A stretch of DNA of 56,604 bases from Clostridium sp. Ade.TY. GTDB lineage: Bacteria > Bacillota > Clostridia > Clostridiales > Clostridiaceae. Location of the stretch: positions 1 through 56,604 of the forward strand of contig NZ_AVSV01000026.1 in assembly GCF_000498355.1 (NCBI RefSeq). The letters run 5' to 3'. Numbering within the stretch: position 1 is the first letter of the stretch; each line of letters begins with the position of its first letter. The translations under genes were made by a program, and so were the position numbers. The notes beneath the pieces are model-generated. The model searched no databases, had not been told where the DNA came from, and was given only the letters and a program-made list of their open reading frames with translations. Positions 43,471-51,916 of this stretch are shown piece after piece.

Positions 43471-45402
43471 TTATCTTTCTTTATTTGCGATTTCTGAAAG
43501 TAATCTAGCTTTGAAGCTTTCAAAGTCTAGTGAACCTTCATCATCATTTTTTCTGCTTCTTACTGAAACAGTATTGTTTTCAGCTTCTTTTTCACCAACA
43601 ACTAGAATATAAGGAGTTCTTTCAAGTCTAGCTTCTCTAATCTTGTAACCAAGTTTTTCAGCTCTATAGTCTCCTTCAACTCTTACACCATTATTTCTTA
43701 AATCTCTAACGATTTTTTCAGCGTAATCATTGTACTTATCTGATAGTGGAAGAACTTTTGCTTGAACTGGTGCAAGCCAAGTTGGGAATGCTCCAGCATA
43801 TTTTTCTATAAGCATTGCTAAAGTTCTTTCATAACATCCGATTGATGATCTATGGATGATATATGGACGTTTCTTTTCGCCATCTTTATCAATATAAGTC
43901 ATATCAAATCTTTCGGCTAAAGCGAAATCTATTTGTACAGTTATTATTGTATCTTCTTTTCCATGTACATTCTTAAATTGAATATCAAGTTTTGGTCCAT
44001 AGAATGCAGCTTCGTCATCAGCTTCAACATAATCTATATTTAAATGATCTAATATATTTCTCATTATATCTTGAGTATTTTCCCAAGCTTCTGGATTATT
44101 TATATATTTTTCAGTGTTGTTTGGATCCCATTTTGAGAATCTGTAAGAGATATCTCCATCAATTCCTAATGTGTTCATTATGTAATCAATTAAACTTACA
44201 ACACCTTTAAATTCTTCTTCTAATTGTTCAGGAGTACATACAATATGACCATCAGCTAAAGTAAATTGTCTAACTCTTATAAGTCCGTGCATTTCTCCTG
44301 ATGATTCGTTTCTAAATAGAGTTGAAGTTTCGGCGAATCTTACAGGAAGATCTCTATAGCTGTGTTGCTCTGAGTTATAAATTGCATATTGGAATGGGCA
44401 AGTCATAGGTCTTAAAGCAAATACTTCAGCATCCTTTTCTTCATCTCCTAAAACAAACATACCATCTTTATAGTGATCCCAGTGTCCTGAAACTTTATAA
44501 AGGTCACTCTTTGCCATTAGAGGAGTTTTAGTTAAAACGTAACCTCTCTTTTCTTCTTCATCTTCAACCCATCTTTGAAGAGTTTGAACTATTCTAGCTC
44601 CTTTTGGCATTAATAGAGGAAGTCCTTGACCTACATTTTCATCAGTAGTGAATAATTTTAATTCTCTACCAAGTTTGTTATGGTCTCTCTTTTTAGCTTC
44701 TTCCATAGCTTCAAGATGAGCTTCTAAGTCTTTATTTTTTAAGAATGCAGTTCCGTAGATTCTTGAAAGCATTTTGTTATTTTCGTCGCCTTTCCAATAA
44801 GCTCCAGCACCTCTTAATAATTTTATTGCTTTCATTGGTTTAAGTGACATTATGTGTGGACCTGCACAAAGGTCAGTGAAATCTCCAATTTTGTAGAATG
44901 ATATTACTTCATTTTCATCTAAATCATTTATAAGTTCAACTTTGTAAGGTTCATCCTTCATAAGTTCTAAAGCTTCATTTCTTGGAAGTTCAAATCTTTC
45001 TATTTCTGGGTTTTCTTTAATTATTTTTTTCATTTCAGCTTCGATTTTAGCTAAGTCTTCTGTTGAGAAAGAACCTTCTTTATCGAAGTCATAATAGAAT
45101 CCATTTTCTATTGCTGGTCCTATAGCAATTTTTGCATCTGGGAATAGTCTTTTTACAGCATAAGCTAATACGTGAGAAGCTGTATGTCTTAAAGCATCTT
45201 TTCCTTCTTGTGAGTCAAAAGTGCAAAGTTCAAGCTCGCAATCTTCGTTTACTGGATGACGTAAGTCAACTACTTTTCCATCAATCTTAGCGCAAAATGT
45301 ATTTCTTGCAAGACCTTCACTAATACTTTTTGCTATTTCTAATACTGATACACCATTTTCAAATTCTTTAACTGATCCATCTTTTAAAGTGATTTTAACC
45401 AT
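43471..45402 (-). CDS. thrS: threonyl-tRNA synthetase
   Basis: Class II aminoacyl-tRNA synthetase of 643 residues: TGS domain (about 1-60), editing domain with HTASH and the DLCAGPHI segment, catalytic core with MTCPFQYAIY and RVRQFTLADGH, and a C-terminal anticodon-binding domain (APVQAKVLPLSD). The start is ATG 45402 with AAAGGAG upstream; an upstream in-frame start at 45474 lies inside the T-box terminator. Controlled by the T-box leader. Confidence 0.97.
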   Translation of the reverse strand: MVKITLKDGSVKEFENGVSVLEIAKSISEGLARNTFCAKIDGKVVDLRHPVNEDCELELCTFDSQEGKDALRHTASHVLAYAVKRLFPDAKIAIGPAIENGFYYDFDKEGSFSTEDLAKIEAEMKKIIKENPEIERFELPRNEALELMKDEPYKVELINDLDENEVISFYKIGDFTDLCAGPHIMSLKPMKAIKLLRGAGAYWKGDENNKMLSRIYGTAFLKNKDLEAHLEAMEEAKKRDHNKLGRELKLFTTDENVGQGLPLLMPKGARIVQTLQRWVEDEEEKRGYVLTKTPLMAKSDLYKVSGHWDHYKDGMFVLGDEEKDAEVFALRPMTCPFQYAIYNSEQHSYRDLPVRFAETSTLFRNESSGEMHGLIRVRQFTLADGHIVCTPEQLEEEFKGVVSLIDYIMNTLGIDGDISYRFSKWDPNNTEKYINNPEAWENTQDIMRNILDHLNIDYVEADDEAAFYGPKLDIQFKNVHGKEDTIITVQIDFALAERFDMTYIDKDGEKKRPYIIHRSSIGCYERTLAMLIEKYAGAFPTWLAPVQAKVLPLSDKYNDYAEKIVRDLRNNGVRVEGDYRAEKLGYKIREARLERTPYILVVGEKEAENNTVSVRSRKNDDEGSLDFESFKARLLSEIANKER

Positions 45403-45454
45403 TTTAAAAAACTCCTTTCTGAAATTTATTTTAAACTTAAATTTAGTTTCTAAA

Positions 45455-45694
45455 TTAAAAAAACTTCGTCTCAAAATATAGAGACGAAGTATAATATCCG
45501 TGGTTCCACTCTAGTTACTCTTAAAATAAAGAGTCACTTTAGCATGTCGTAACGTGACAATGACGGGCTGGATTAGAGCCACTCCGAGGTAGTCTTCGGT
45601 TAAGCTTATATAAAAGTACTTACAGCTAATGTACCTTCTCTCTGAATATAAGTGATTAACTTACTCTTCTCATCAATGTGTTTAATATTAATTT
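45455..45694 (-). ncRNA. T-box leader of thrS
   Basis: On the - strand the leader has the T-box sequence AGAGTGGAACCACGG (plus 45498-45512), whose NCCA-pairing bulge contacts uncharged tRNA. It also has a Stem I with AGAGTA, an AGAGAG bulge and the distal loop GCTGTAAG. It ends in a strong terminator (ACTTCGTCTC with GAGACGAAGT, plus 45463-45490, then T7). Uncharged tRNA-Thr should promote readthrough. ACT or ACC in ACTACC is a plausible specifier codon, but I could not assign it firmly. Confidence 0.95.
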
Positions 45695-45700
45695 ATATTA

Positions 45701-45729
45701 ATTATAATCATACAATTTTAAGATGTCAA
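45701..45729 (-). promoter_or_regulatory. sigma-A promoter of thrS
   Basis: On the - strand TTGACA (plus 45724-45729) and TATAAT (plus 45701-45706) have 17-base spacing, both perfect. The -35 overlaps the last codons of the HNH gene transcribed in the same direction. The start near 45694 begins the T-box leader. Confidence 0.9.
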
Positions 45730-46130
45730 TAAATGCTTTCACAAAGTTCTTCAATTTCTATATTTTCTATTAATTCTTCAGAATAATATGCTTTTCCCAT
45801 CAATATAAAAATAATTTCCTCTTTTTTATAGCCTTCTTTGTATAATTTTAAGCTTTTTGTTAAGCGCTTTATTATATTAGTTGATGCATTTAGTATTATA
45901 CAAAGTTCCTTAAATGAATAAAATCTTTTAGGTAATAGCTTGTATAATTTTTTTTGAAAATTAATTTTATAGAGTATATCTGTCTTTATACAATGATGGG
46001 GCCCTTTTTTTCCACGATGATGTTCGGGACATAAATATATATAGTTTAGCTCTATATCAAATCCTCCCTCACTTTTATGAACAATGTGGTGTATATCGGC
46101 TTTTTTATTGCATATTTCACAAAAATACAA
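45726..46130 (-). CDS. small HNH endonuclease-like protein
   Basis: 134-residue protein with an N-terminal HNH domain: zinc-type cysteines C4/C7 (CEIC), the catalytic-type HHIV at 14-17, an Asn at 29 and CPEHH at 34-38. The C-terminal part is a charged helical region that may include an HTH (KELCIILNASTNIIKRLTKS). The start is TTG with AAGGAGG. Similar stand-alone HNH proteins occur widely; their targets are unknown. No phage or restriction genes are nearby. Confidence 0.8.
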   Translation of the reverse strand: MYFCEICNKKADIHHIVHKSEGGFDIELNYIYLCPEHHRGKKGPHHCIKTDILYKINFQKKLYKLLPKRFYSFKELCIILNASTNIIKRLTKSLKLYKEGYKKEEIIFILMGKAYYSEELIENIEIEELCESIY

Positions 46131-46167
46131 ATGATTAACCTCCTTAGAATTTTATATAGTTTACAGA

Positions 46168-46196
46168 ATATTAATATAAAAATTGGTAAAAATCAA
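46168..46196 (-). promoter_or_regulatory. possible promoter of the HNH gene
   Basis: On the - strand TTGATT (plus 46191-46196) and TAATAT (plus 46168-46173) are separated by 17 bases, about 40 bases before the TTG start. Confidence 0.5.
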
Positions 46197-46218
46197 GAAT
46201 AGAAACAACAAAAAGTAG

Positions 46219-46272
46219 TATACTATACTATATAGAGTATAGTGTATAGTATATGCTTTATAGTATAGTATA
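46219..46272 (+). repeat. competing ATAGT inverted repeats
   Basis: TATACTATACTATA (46219-46232) is perfectly complementary to TATAGTATAGTATA (46259-46272). Its first ten bases are also complementary to GTATAGTATA (46244-46253). The left arm can pair with only one of the two right arms. The array ends 11 bases before the ribosome site of the next gene. It could be a multi-site operator or an RNA switch; which is unknown. Confidence 0.75.
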
Positions 46273-46300
46273 TTGAGGTTTATGAGGAAAGGTGATATTT

Positions 46301-46975
46301 ATGAAAGATAATTACAATTCATTTAGCTTTTGGGGCAAAAATGTAAATGATTGCAATGCTGTGAGAGGGCATGCATTCACGCATGAAATGCCAAATTCAA
46401 AGTCTGTATACATACATGCACTTATATTTTCCGATAAGAATGGAATCGAAAGCTTATACTCATATTTTCCAAATCCTAGAGTTCTTTTAGGATATCTTCA
46501 ACATTCATTTATGCAAAAAGCTTTTTATAATTGGGCAAATGGAACAAAAAAATTAATTATGAAAGTACCTGCATTACCGACAAAGGAATTAATTTCTGAT
46601 TTACGATTAAAGGGAAAAATAACAAAAGAAGAAGCGGAGAAGATGAAACAAGAATATGATGAACTAAATTATATGTGGGATAAGCCAGAAGATGAAATTT
46701 TAAGTGAACTTATAAAATTTGGAAGAAAATTTAATAAAGTTTGGCTTGGGGATAATAGTAAGTTCTTGTATATAAAAGTATTTAAAAAAGCTTCAGATCT
46801 AGCAGAATTTATAAAGGATTCAGTAAGTATGACTGGGAAAAGTGAAGAATTTAAAAATACTATTGGTATTTCAACTGAAGATTTTGTTGAAATATCACAT
46901 AAAATTTCACATGATAAAGAGGCTTCTAATATATTCAGAAAAATTATATTGGATAAACTAACTGAAGTATTATAA
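46301..46975 (+). CDS. hypothetical protein of unknown function, 224 aa
   Basis: A soluble protein with no signal peptide, membrane helix or recognised catalytic motif. The first half is mixed (FSFWGKNVNDCNAVRGHAF; a SVYIHALIFSD strand), and the second half is Lys/Glu-rich and helical. The start is ATG 46301, seven bases after AGGAAAGGTG; a GTG nine bases earlier overlaps that site. It is flanked by the ATAGT repeats upstream and a terminator downstream, so it is a single-gene unit. Confidence 0.75.
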   Translation: MKDNYNSFSFWGKNVNDCNAVRGHAFTHEMPNSKSVYIHALIFSDKNGIESLYSYFPNPRVLLGYLQHSFMQKAFYNWANGTKKLIMKVPALPTKELISDLRLKGKITKEEAEKMKQEYDELNYMWDKPEDEILSELIKFGRKFNKVWLGDNSKFLYIKVFKKASDLAEFIKDSVSMTGKSEEFKNTIGISTEDFVEISHKISHDKEASNIFRKIILDKLTEVL

Positions 46976-46980
46976 ATAAA

Positions 46981-47019
46981 AAATATAGGATGAAACTTAG
47001 TTTTATCCTATATTTTATT
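46981..47019 (+). terminator. intrinsic terminator after the 224-aa gene
   Basis: AAATATAGGATGAAAC (46981-46996) pairs with GTTTTATCCTATATTT (47000-47015), with one G-U pair and a 3-base loop, followed by T-rich sequence. Confidence 0.88.
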
Positions 47020-47063
47020 TTGTTTAAAGGTATTAAATGGTAGTTTAAAAAGTGAAAAATGTG

Positions 47064-47093
47064 TTGACATAAAAGGTTAATACTTGTTACAAT
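47064..47093 (+). promoter_or_regulatory. sigma-A promoter of the SAM riboswitch unit
   Basis: TTGACA (47064-47069) and TACAAT (47088-47093) are spaced by 18 bases; transcription would start near 47100, just before the riboswitch. Confidence 0.8.
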
Positions 47094-47111
47094 GAATTAA
47101 AATTAAATAAA

Positions 47112-47281
47112 GTCTTATCAAGAGTGGTGGAGGGACTGGCCCTATGAAACCCGGCAACCTATTAAATAGTATAGGAGAGACTTAAATTTTCAATGTAATT
47201 AATTTTATATTGTGATTTTGTTATGCTCTAAATTATTTGGTGTGGTGCTAATTCCAGCAGTTAAAAACTGATAGATAAGTG
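47112..47281 (+). ncRNA. SAM-I riboswitch (S-box)
   Basis: The S-box core is clear: P1 CTTATC (47114-47119) with GATAAG (47274-47279), AGAGTGGTGGAGGGACTGG, CCCTATGAAACCCGGCAACC, and the later GGTGCTAATTCCAGCAG. The stretch between CAACC and GGTG is unusually long (about 85 bases, 47160-47245) because the P3 arm is expanded with AT-rich sequence. S-adenosylmethionine binding should favour the downstream terminator. Confidence 0.96.
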
Positions 47282-47302
47282 GTGTTTATATAGGATTTAT
47301 AA

Positions 47303-47332
47303 AGCTTCTGATTTCTATCAGAAGCTTTTTTT
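47303..47332 (+). terminator. SAM riboswitch expression-platform terminator
   Basis: AGCTTCTGA (47303-47311) pairs with TCAGAAGCT (47318-47326), followed by a run of T. It lies between the SAM-I aptamer and the transporter start, so high SAM should turn the gene off. Confidence 0.93.
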
Positions 47333-47362
47333 AATACTCAAAAATGAAAGGGGATTTTTAAT

Positions 47363-48673
47363 TTGAAAAATAATAAAATAGGTAGTATATGGGCATTGTT
47401 ACCTTTATTGGTCTTTATAGTATCGTATGTTTCAATATCTTTAGTAGCAAAAGATTTTTATGCTGTTTCTGTAATAATTCCATTTTTAATTGCAGCAGTT
47501 ACAGCTTTAGTTATGAATAATAAAATTAGCTTTGATGAAAGATTGCATATTTTTTGTAAAGGTGCAGGCAATCCAAATATAATATTAATGATTTTAATTT
47601 TTATATTAGCGGGAGCATTTGCAAGTATTGCAAAAGCAATGGGAGCTGTTGATTCAACAGTAAACTTAGGCCTTTCAGTGTTACCTCCAAATCTTTTAGT
47701 TTCAGGAATATTTATAGTAGCTTGTTTTATAGCACTTTCAGTAGGTACTTCAATGGGAACTATAGTTGCATTAGTTCCAATTGCAATTGGAATATCAGAA
47801 AAAACTGGAATTGCAGTAGCTTTAGTGGTTGGAGCTGTTGTGAGTGGAGCAATGTTTGGGGATAATTTGTCTATAATATCAGATACAACAATTGCAGCAA
47901 CAAGAACTCAAGGCTGTGATATGAGAGATAAGTTTAGAATGAACTTTAAAATAGTACTTCCAGCAGCAATAATTACAGCAATTCTTTTTGCCGTTATAAC
48001 AAGTGGAGTTGAAGGATTTAATTTAGGAAATTATGAATATAGCATCATAAAAATAGTTCCATATATAGGAGTTTTAGTAGCAGCACTTTTAGGCGTAAAT
48101 GTTATTTTTGTTTTATCATCAGGTATAATATTGGCTGGTATTATCGGAATATTTACTTCAAGTTTTGATATAATTGGATTATTTCAAAATGTAGCTACAG
48201 GTATTAGTGGAATGAGTGAACTTATAATTATTTCTTTATTAATATCAGGAATGATAGCACTTATTGAATATAATGGTGGAATAGAATATATACTTCATAA
48301 AGGTATGAAAAGATTTAAGACAAAGAGAGGTGCAGAATTTGGAATAGCAGCTCTTACAAGTTTAGTTGATGTATGTACAGCAAATAATACAATTGCAATA
48401 GTAACAGTTGGACCAATTGCTAAAAATATATCGGATGAATTTGACTTAGAACCAAAGAGAGTTGCAGGAATTATGGACATGTTCTCATGTGCATTCCAGG
48501 GAATAATTCCATATGGAGCTCAGCTTATATCAGCATCATCACTTGCAGGAGTATCTGCATTTCAAATAATGGGTTATTTATATTATCCATATCTTATGGG
48601 TATATCAGCTGTAATAGCAATATTTATATATTGGGCAAGAAATAAAGAGAAAAATATAGAGAATGAAAATTAA
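47363..48673 (+). CDS. NhaC-family transporter, probable methionine transporter MetT
   Basis: Membrane protein of 436 residues with about eleven helices, in the Na+/H+ antiporter NhaC superfamily. Conserved segments include VGTSMGTIVALVPIAIGI and SGAMFGDNLSIISDTTIAA. Control by a SAM-I riboswitch makes methionine (or a related sulfur compound) the likely cargo; S-box-controlled NhaC proteins were named MetT on that ground. The start is TTG with AAAGGGGA upstream. The substrate is inferred, not shown. Confidence 0.85.
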   Translation: MKNNKIGSIWALLPLLVFIVSYVSISLVAKDFYAVSVIIPFLIAAVTALVMNNKISFDERLHIFCKGAGNPNIILMILIFILAGAFASIAKAMGAVDSTVNLGLSVLPPNLLVSGIFIVACFIALSVGTSMGTIVALVPIAIGISEKTGIAVALVVGAVVSGAMFGDNLSIISDTTIAATRTQGCDMRDKFRMNFKIVLPAAIITAILFAVITSGVEGFNLGNYEYSIIKIVPYIGVLVAALLGVNVIFVLSSGIILAGIIGIFTSSFDIIGLFQNVATGISGMSELIIISLLISGMIALIEYNGGIEYILHKGMKRFKTKRGAEFGIAALTSLVDVCTANNTIAIVTVGPIAKNISDEFDLEPKRVAGIMDMFSCAFQGIIPYGAQLISASSLAGVSAFQIMGYLYYPYLMGISAVIAIFIYWARNKEKNIENEN

Positions 48674-48681
48674 GTTGAAAA

Positions 48682-48714
48682 AAGAACACTATTTTAAAAA
48701 TAGTGTTCTTTTAA
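48682..48714. terminator. bidirectional terminator, metT-like gene / ispF
   Basis: AAGAACACTATTT pairs with AAATAGTGTTCTT around 48696, with A and T runs on either side. It overlaps the space between the convergent genes. Confidence 0.9.
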
Positions 48715-49188
48715 TTATTTTAAACTAACTAAGCATATGCTTTGTGATGATATTCCAAGACCTTCGCCTGTAAAGCCAAGTCCTTCTTCAGTTGTAGCTT
48801 TTACATTAATCATATCAAAATCGATATTTAAAGCTTTTGCTATGTTTTTTCTCATTTCTTCTATATGTGGTGCCATTTTTGGTTTTTGAGCAATTATTGT
48901 TGAATCTATATTATTTATTTCATAGCCATTTTTATCTAAAAGCTTACCTACTTCTGATAATAGTTTTATGCTTGAGATTCCTTTATATTTTGGATCAGTG
49001 TCTGGAAAGTGTGTTCCTATATCACCAAGAGCTGTTGCTCCAAGTAGAGAATCCATTATAGCATGAACTAGTACATCTGCATCAGAATGACCAAGCAATC
49101 CAAGTTCGTAAGGAATATTTACTCCACCAAGTATTAAATCTCTATTTTCTACTAAACGATGGACATCATAACCTAAACCTATACGCAT
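48715..49188 (-). CDS. ispF: 2-C-methyl-D-erythritol 2,4-cyclodiphosphate synthase
   Basis: Fifth enzyme of the MEP isoprenoid pathway. Metal ligands are Asp8 and His10 (GYDVHRL) and His42 (SDADVLVHA). The C-terminus has [16 protein letters not shown]. Length 157 residues is normal. AAAGAGGTG precedes the ATG. It is a single gene, not fused to ispD. Confidence 0.97.
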   Translation of the reverse strand: MRIGLGYDVHRLVENRDLILGGVNIPYELGLLGHSDADVLVHAIMDSLLGATALGDIGTHFPDTDPKYKGISSIKLLSEVGKLLDKNGYEINNIDSTIIAQKPKMAPHIEEMRKNIAKALNIDFDMINVKATTEEGLGFTGEGLGISSQSICLVSLK

Positions 49189-49471
49189 ATATAATCACCT
49201 CTTTAATATTTCTTTTATAAGTTTAACATAAAAGAATATCATAAAGAAGTAAAGGGAAAATATAACTTTATAGTTATATTTAAAATTAATTTATATAATA
49301 ATATTTTTATAAGTTGAAAAATAAATATAGTTTATAGAATATATTACAAAATATGATAATAAATCATCAAATTCATTTAAAAACAACAGGTATTTATGTA
49401 TAATTAATATAGATAAAGATATATAATAACAAGGGTTTAAAAACCATTTGTTAAAAGGGGAGAATTGTAAG

Positions 49472-50620
49472 TTGGATATATTTGATAAGAATAAATATAA
49501 ATTCTCAACTACTCCAAATTTAGTAGAGATAAGTAATAATGTAAACGAACTTAGAAAAGAAGAAATTTTAAAATTTGAGGAAGAACTTTTTTCTTATAAT
49601 ATTTTAATTAAAGATTTATTTACTTATGTTCCGAGTGAAAATGAACTAAATTTAATATTAAATATTGCTTTTTTTATAGTGGAGCAAGTTGAACTTTTGG
49701 ACTATATTAATAGTCATAAAAAAATACCATTTAATATGTTATCAAAAAAGGTGAAAAGGCATAAGAAAAAGTTAATAGAATGGAGCGATTATATAATAGC
49801 GTATACTATTATTTTTTCAAATCCTAATTATAAATACTTGCAAGATTATTTAGCCATTGAAGAAGTAAAAGAAGAAGATAAACATAAAAATGTAGTAGCT
49901 CTTAAAGAAAGAAAAAATAATAAAAATAAAAAAATTGTAATTGAAAAACTTATAATAGAAAAAAAAGATAATGGCGAAAATAAAGATGGAAATAAAGAAG
50001 AAGTTATAGAAGTAAATCATAAAGAAGAAAATAATGAAGCTGAGAAAGTTAATACAGAGAGAGGTATAGTTTTAAAAATATTCAAAAAAAGTGCTCTTAT
50101 ATTGACTAGTTTAGGGCAGGTTTGTAAAGTTTATAAAGAGGATGGAATGTCTATTGGTGAAGAGGTTAGCGCTAAATCCAAAAAGAGAATGAAAGACTTC
50201 AAACCATTTATTGTCATAGCTTTAATAGCATTGGCTATAGCTGGAGGAGTATTTACTTATAAATATAATACAGTAGATAGAACTATCCTTATAAATACTA
50301 CATCAAAAGTTAAGATAGAACTTAATTGTTTTAATAATGTAATAGAGGCATATTCTCCAACTGATAAAGGAGAAGATATGATTAATAGTTTAAAGTTAAA
50401 TCATGCAAAATTTGATAAAACACTTGAAGGTATTTTAAAATATTCAAAAGAAAATGGAATGTTACCAGAGAAAGGTGTTTTAGTTACTGTAACTGGAGAA
50501 CCTTTAGAGTATGGAACTTTAGAAAATACAAGAAAATATGTAGTTGAGAATAAAATAGATTTAACTATAAATAATGTTGGAAATGAGAGAAATTTATATA
50601 ATCAACAAGCTGAAAAATAG
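49472..50620 (+). CDS. membrane-tethered SigI-C-like/RsgI fusion protein
   Basis: 382 residues in four parts. Residues about 23-127 resemble the C-terminal DNA-binding region of sigma-I: EEILKFEEELFSYNI, KIPFNMLSKKVKRHKK as helix-turn-helix, and YIIAYTIIFSNPNYKYLQDY. A Lys/Glu linker follows. Residues about 197-242 match the RsgI N-terminal anti-sigma domain (GIVLKIFKKSALILTSLG), then one membrane helix (244-263). The outside part (264-382) resembles the RsgI juxtamembrane domain, without a carbohydrate-binding module. No sigma region 2 and no separate sigI are nearby. The start is TTG 49472 with AAGGGGAG upstream. The upstream 49189-49471 is AT-rich with no clear motif. Confidence 0.75.
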   Translation: MDIFDKNKYKFSTTPNLVEISNNVNELRKEEILKFEEELFSYNILIKDLFTYVPSENELNLILNIAFFIVEQVELLDYINSHKKIPFNMLSKKVKRHKKKLIEWSDYIIAYTIIFSNPNYKYLQDYLAIEEVKEEDKHKNVVALKERKNNKNKKIVIEKLIIEKKDNGENKDGNKEEVIEVNHKEENNEAEKVNTERGIVLKIFKKSALILTSLGQVCKVYKEDGMSIGEEVSAKSKKRMKDFKPFIVIALIALAIAGGVFTYKYNTVDRTILINTTSKVKIELNCFNNVIEAYSPTDKGEDMINSLKLNHAKFDKTLEGILKYSKENGMLPEKGVLVTVTGEPLEYGTLENTRKYVVENKIDLTINNVGNERNLYNQQAEK

Positions 50621-50631
50621 AGGAATAAAAA

Positions 50632-51519
50632 ATGAAAACAAAAAAAACTAACAACAGAAATAATGTAAGAAAAAATAATAATTTCAATAAAAATAAAAAA
50701 AATAGAACTATTAATGAGTCTATTAAAAAATCTAAGAAGAAAAGTATTACAAAAGAAGATACTAAAAATGTTATAAAACATTTAGATAGAGGAGAAGAAA
50801 TCAGATTAAATAAATATATAAGTGAAACTGGCATATGTTCAAGAAGAGAAGCAGATAAACTTATAGAGAATGGAAAAGTAACTGTTGATGGTAAAGTAGC
50901 AACAATGGGAGTTAAGGTTTCTAAAGGTCAGGTTGTTAGGGTTAATGGTAAAGTTATATCAAAAGAAGAAGAATTAGTTTATATTATTCTTAATAAACCA
51001 GTTGGAATAACATGTACTACTGAGAAAAAAGTAAAGGGTAATATTGTTGACTTTGTAAATCATAATAAAAGAATATTTCCAATAGGAAGATTAGATAAAG
51101 ATTCTCAAGGATTAATAATGCTAACTAATGATGGAGATATAGTAAATAAAATATTAAGAGCTGGAAATAACCATGAAAAAGAATATATAGTAACTGTTGA
51201 TAAGCCTATAACTGATGATTTCATAAAAAGGATGGGTAATGGAGTAAGAATACTTGGAACAGTTACTAAAAAATGTTTTGTTAAAAAAGAGGGAGATAAA
51301 ACATTTAGGATTATTTTAACTCAAGGGATGAATAGACAGATAAGAAGAATGAGTGAAGCTTTAGGGTATGAAGTTGTTAAACTTAAAAGAATTAGAATTA
51401 TGAATGTAAATTTAGATGATCTTAAAGTTGGAGAATGGAGAGATTTATCCAAGAAAGAACTTCAAGGAATAAATAATTTAATACAACAGTCTAAGAAGAC
51501 AAAGGAAGTAGATTTATAA
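50632..51519 (+). CDS. rluF: 23S rRNA pseudouridine synthase, RluF/RsuA family
   Basis: 295 residues. A basic Asn/Lys-rich N-terminal tail (1-45) precedes an S4 RNA-binding domain (about 55-110, [20 protein letters not shown]). The RsuA-type catalytic domain has the catalytic Asp in [18 protein letters not shown] and the C-terminal [16 protein letters not shown]. RluF modifies U2604 of 23S rRNA in E. coli; the exact target here is inferred. It starts 11 bases after the RsgI-like gene. Confidence 0.88.
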   Translation: MKTKKTNNRNNVRKNNNFNKNKKNRTINESIKKSKKKSITKEDTKNVIKHLDRGEEIRLNKYISETGICSRREADKLIENGKVTVDGKVATMGVKVSKGQVVRVNGKVISKEEELVYIILNKPVGITCTTEKKVKGNIVDFVNHNKRIFPIGRLDKDSQGLIMLTNDGDIVNKILRAGNNHEKEYIVTVDKPITDDFIKRMGNGVRILGTVTKKCFVKKEGDKTFRIILTQGMNRQIRRMSEALGYEVVKLKRIRIMNVNLDDLKVGEWRDLSKKELQGINNLIQQSKKTKEVDL

Positions 51520-51534
51520 ATCTACTTCTTTTTT
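51505..51534 (+). terminator. intrinsic terminator overlapping the rluF stop
   Basis: GAAGTAGAT (51505-51513) pairs with ATCTACTTC (51520-51528), then six T. The stem covers the last codons of the gene. Confidence 0.88.
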
Positions 51535-51594
51535 GTAGGTTTAAATAAGTATTAATTTTTTAAATATTTATATAAATTCAAAATATTACTAACA

Positions 51595-51916
51595 TTGTCC
51601 ACAAATGCCTGTGGATAACTTGTGATAAAGTTGTTGATATAACTGTAGATAATTTATTGAATTTTGAAGAATACTAATAAAAAGATACATTTTAAAGTAT
51701 ATTATGTAGAAAAAAAGGAGTATTTGATATGAAGAAATTAAGGATAATAAAGGCTTCAGCAGTAATGTTAATAAGTTTTTTAATCACAAACTTTGCACAG
51801 GGTATGTGGATAACTTCTTTTGGGGATACTAATCAGTTAGAAAATAATAAATTTATTATTGAAAATAAAATAAATGAAAATAATGAGTGTATAGAAGTAA
51901 ATGTTAGTTATCCACA
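51595..51916. promoter_or_regulatory. DnaA-box cluster
   Basis: Three exact DnaA boxes TTATCCACA occur within about 310 bases: TGTGGATAA at 51610-51618 and at 51805-51813 (both - orientation) and TTATCCACA at 51908-51916 (+). Two one-mismatch boxes accompany them: TTGTCCACA at 51595-51603 and TGTAGATAA at 51644-51652. The first three lie between genes; the two others are inside the following coding region. No dnaA, dnaN or other origin gene is nearby, so this is more likely a DnaA titration or regulatory site than oriC. Confidence 0.65.

Noticed and set aside
45726..46130. Homing or phage HNH endonuclease invading thrS
   Set aside because: The gene has its own promoter and ribosome site and does not interrupt another gene; no intron or intein boundaries are visible.
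51595..51728. Chromosomal origin oriC
   Set aside because: DnaA boxes are present but dnaA, dnaN, rpmH, gidA and similar origin neighbours are absent, and two of the exact boxes lie within a gene.
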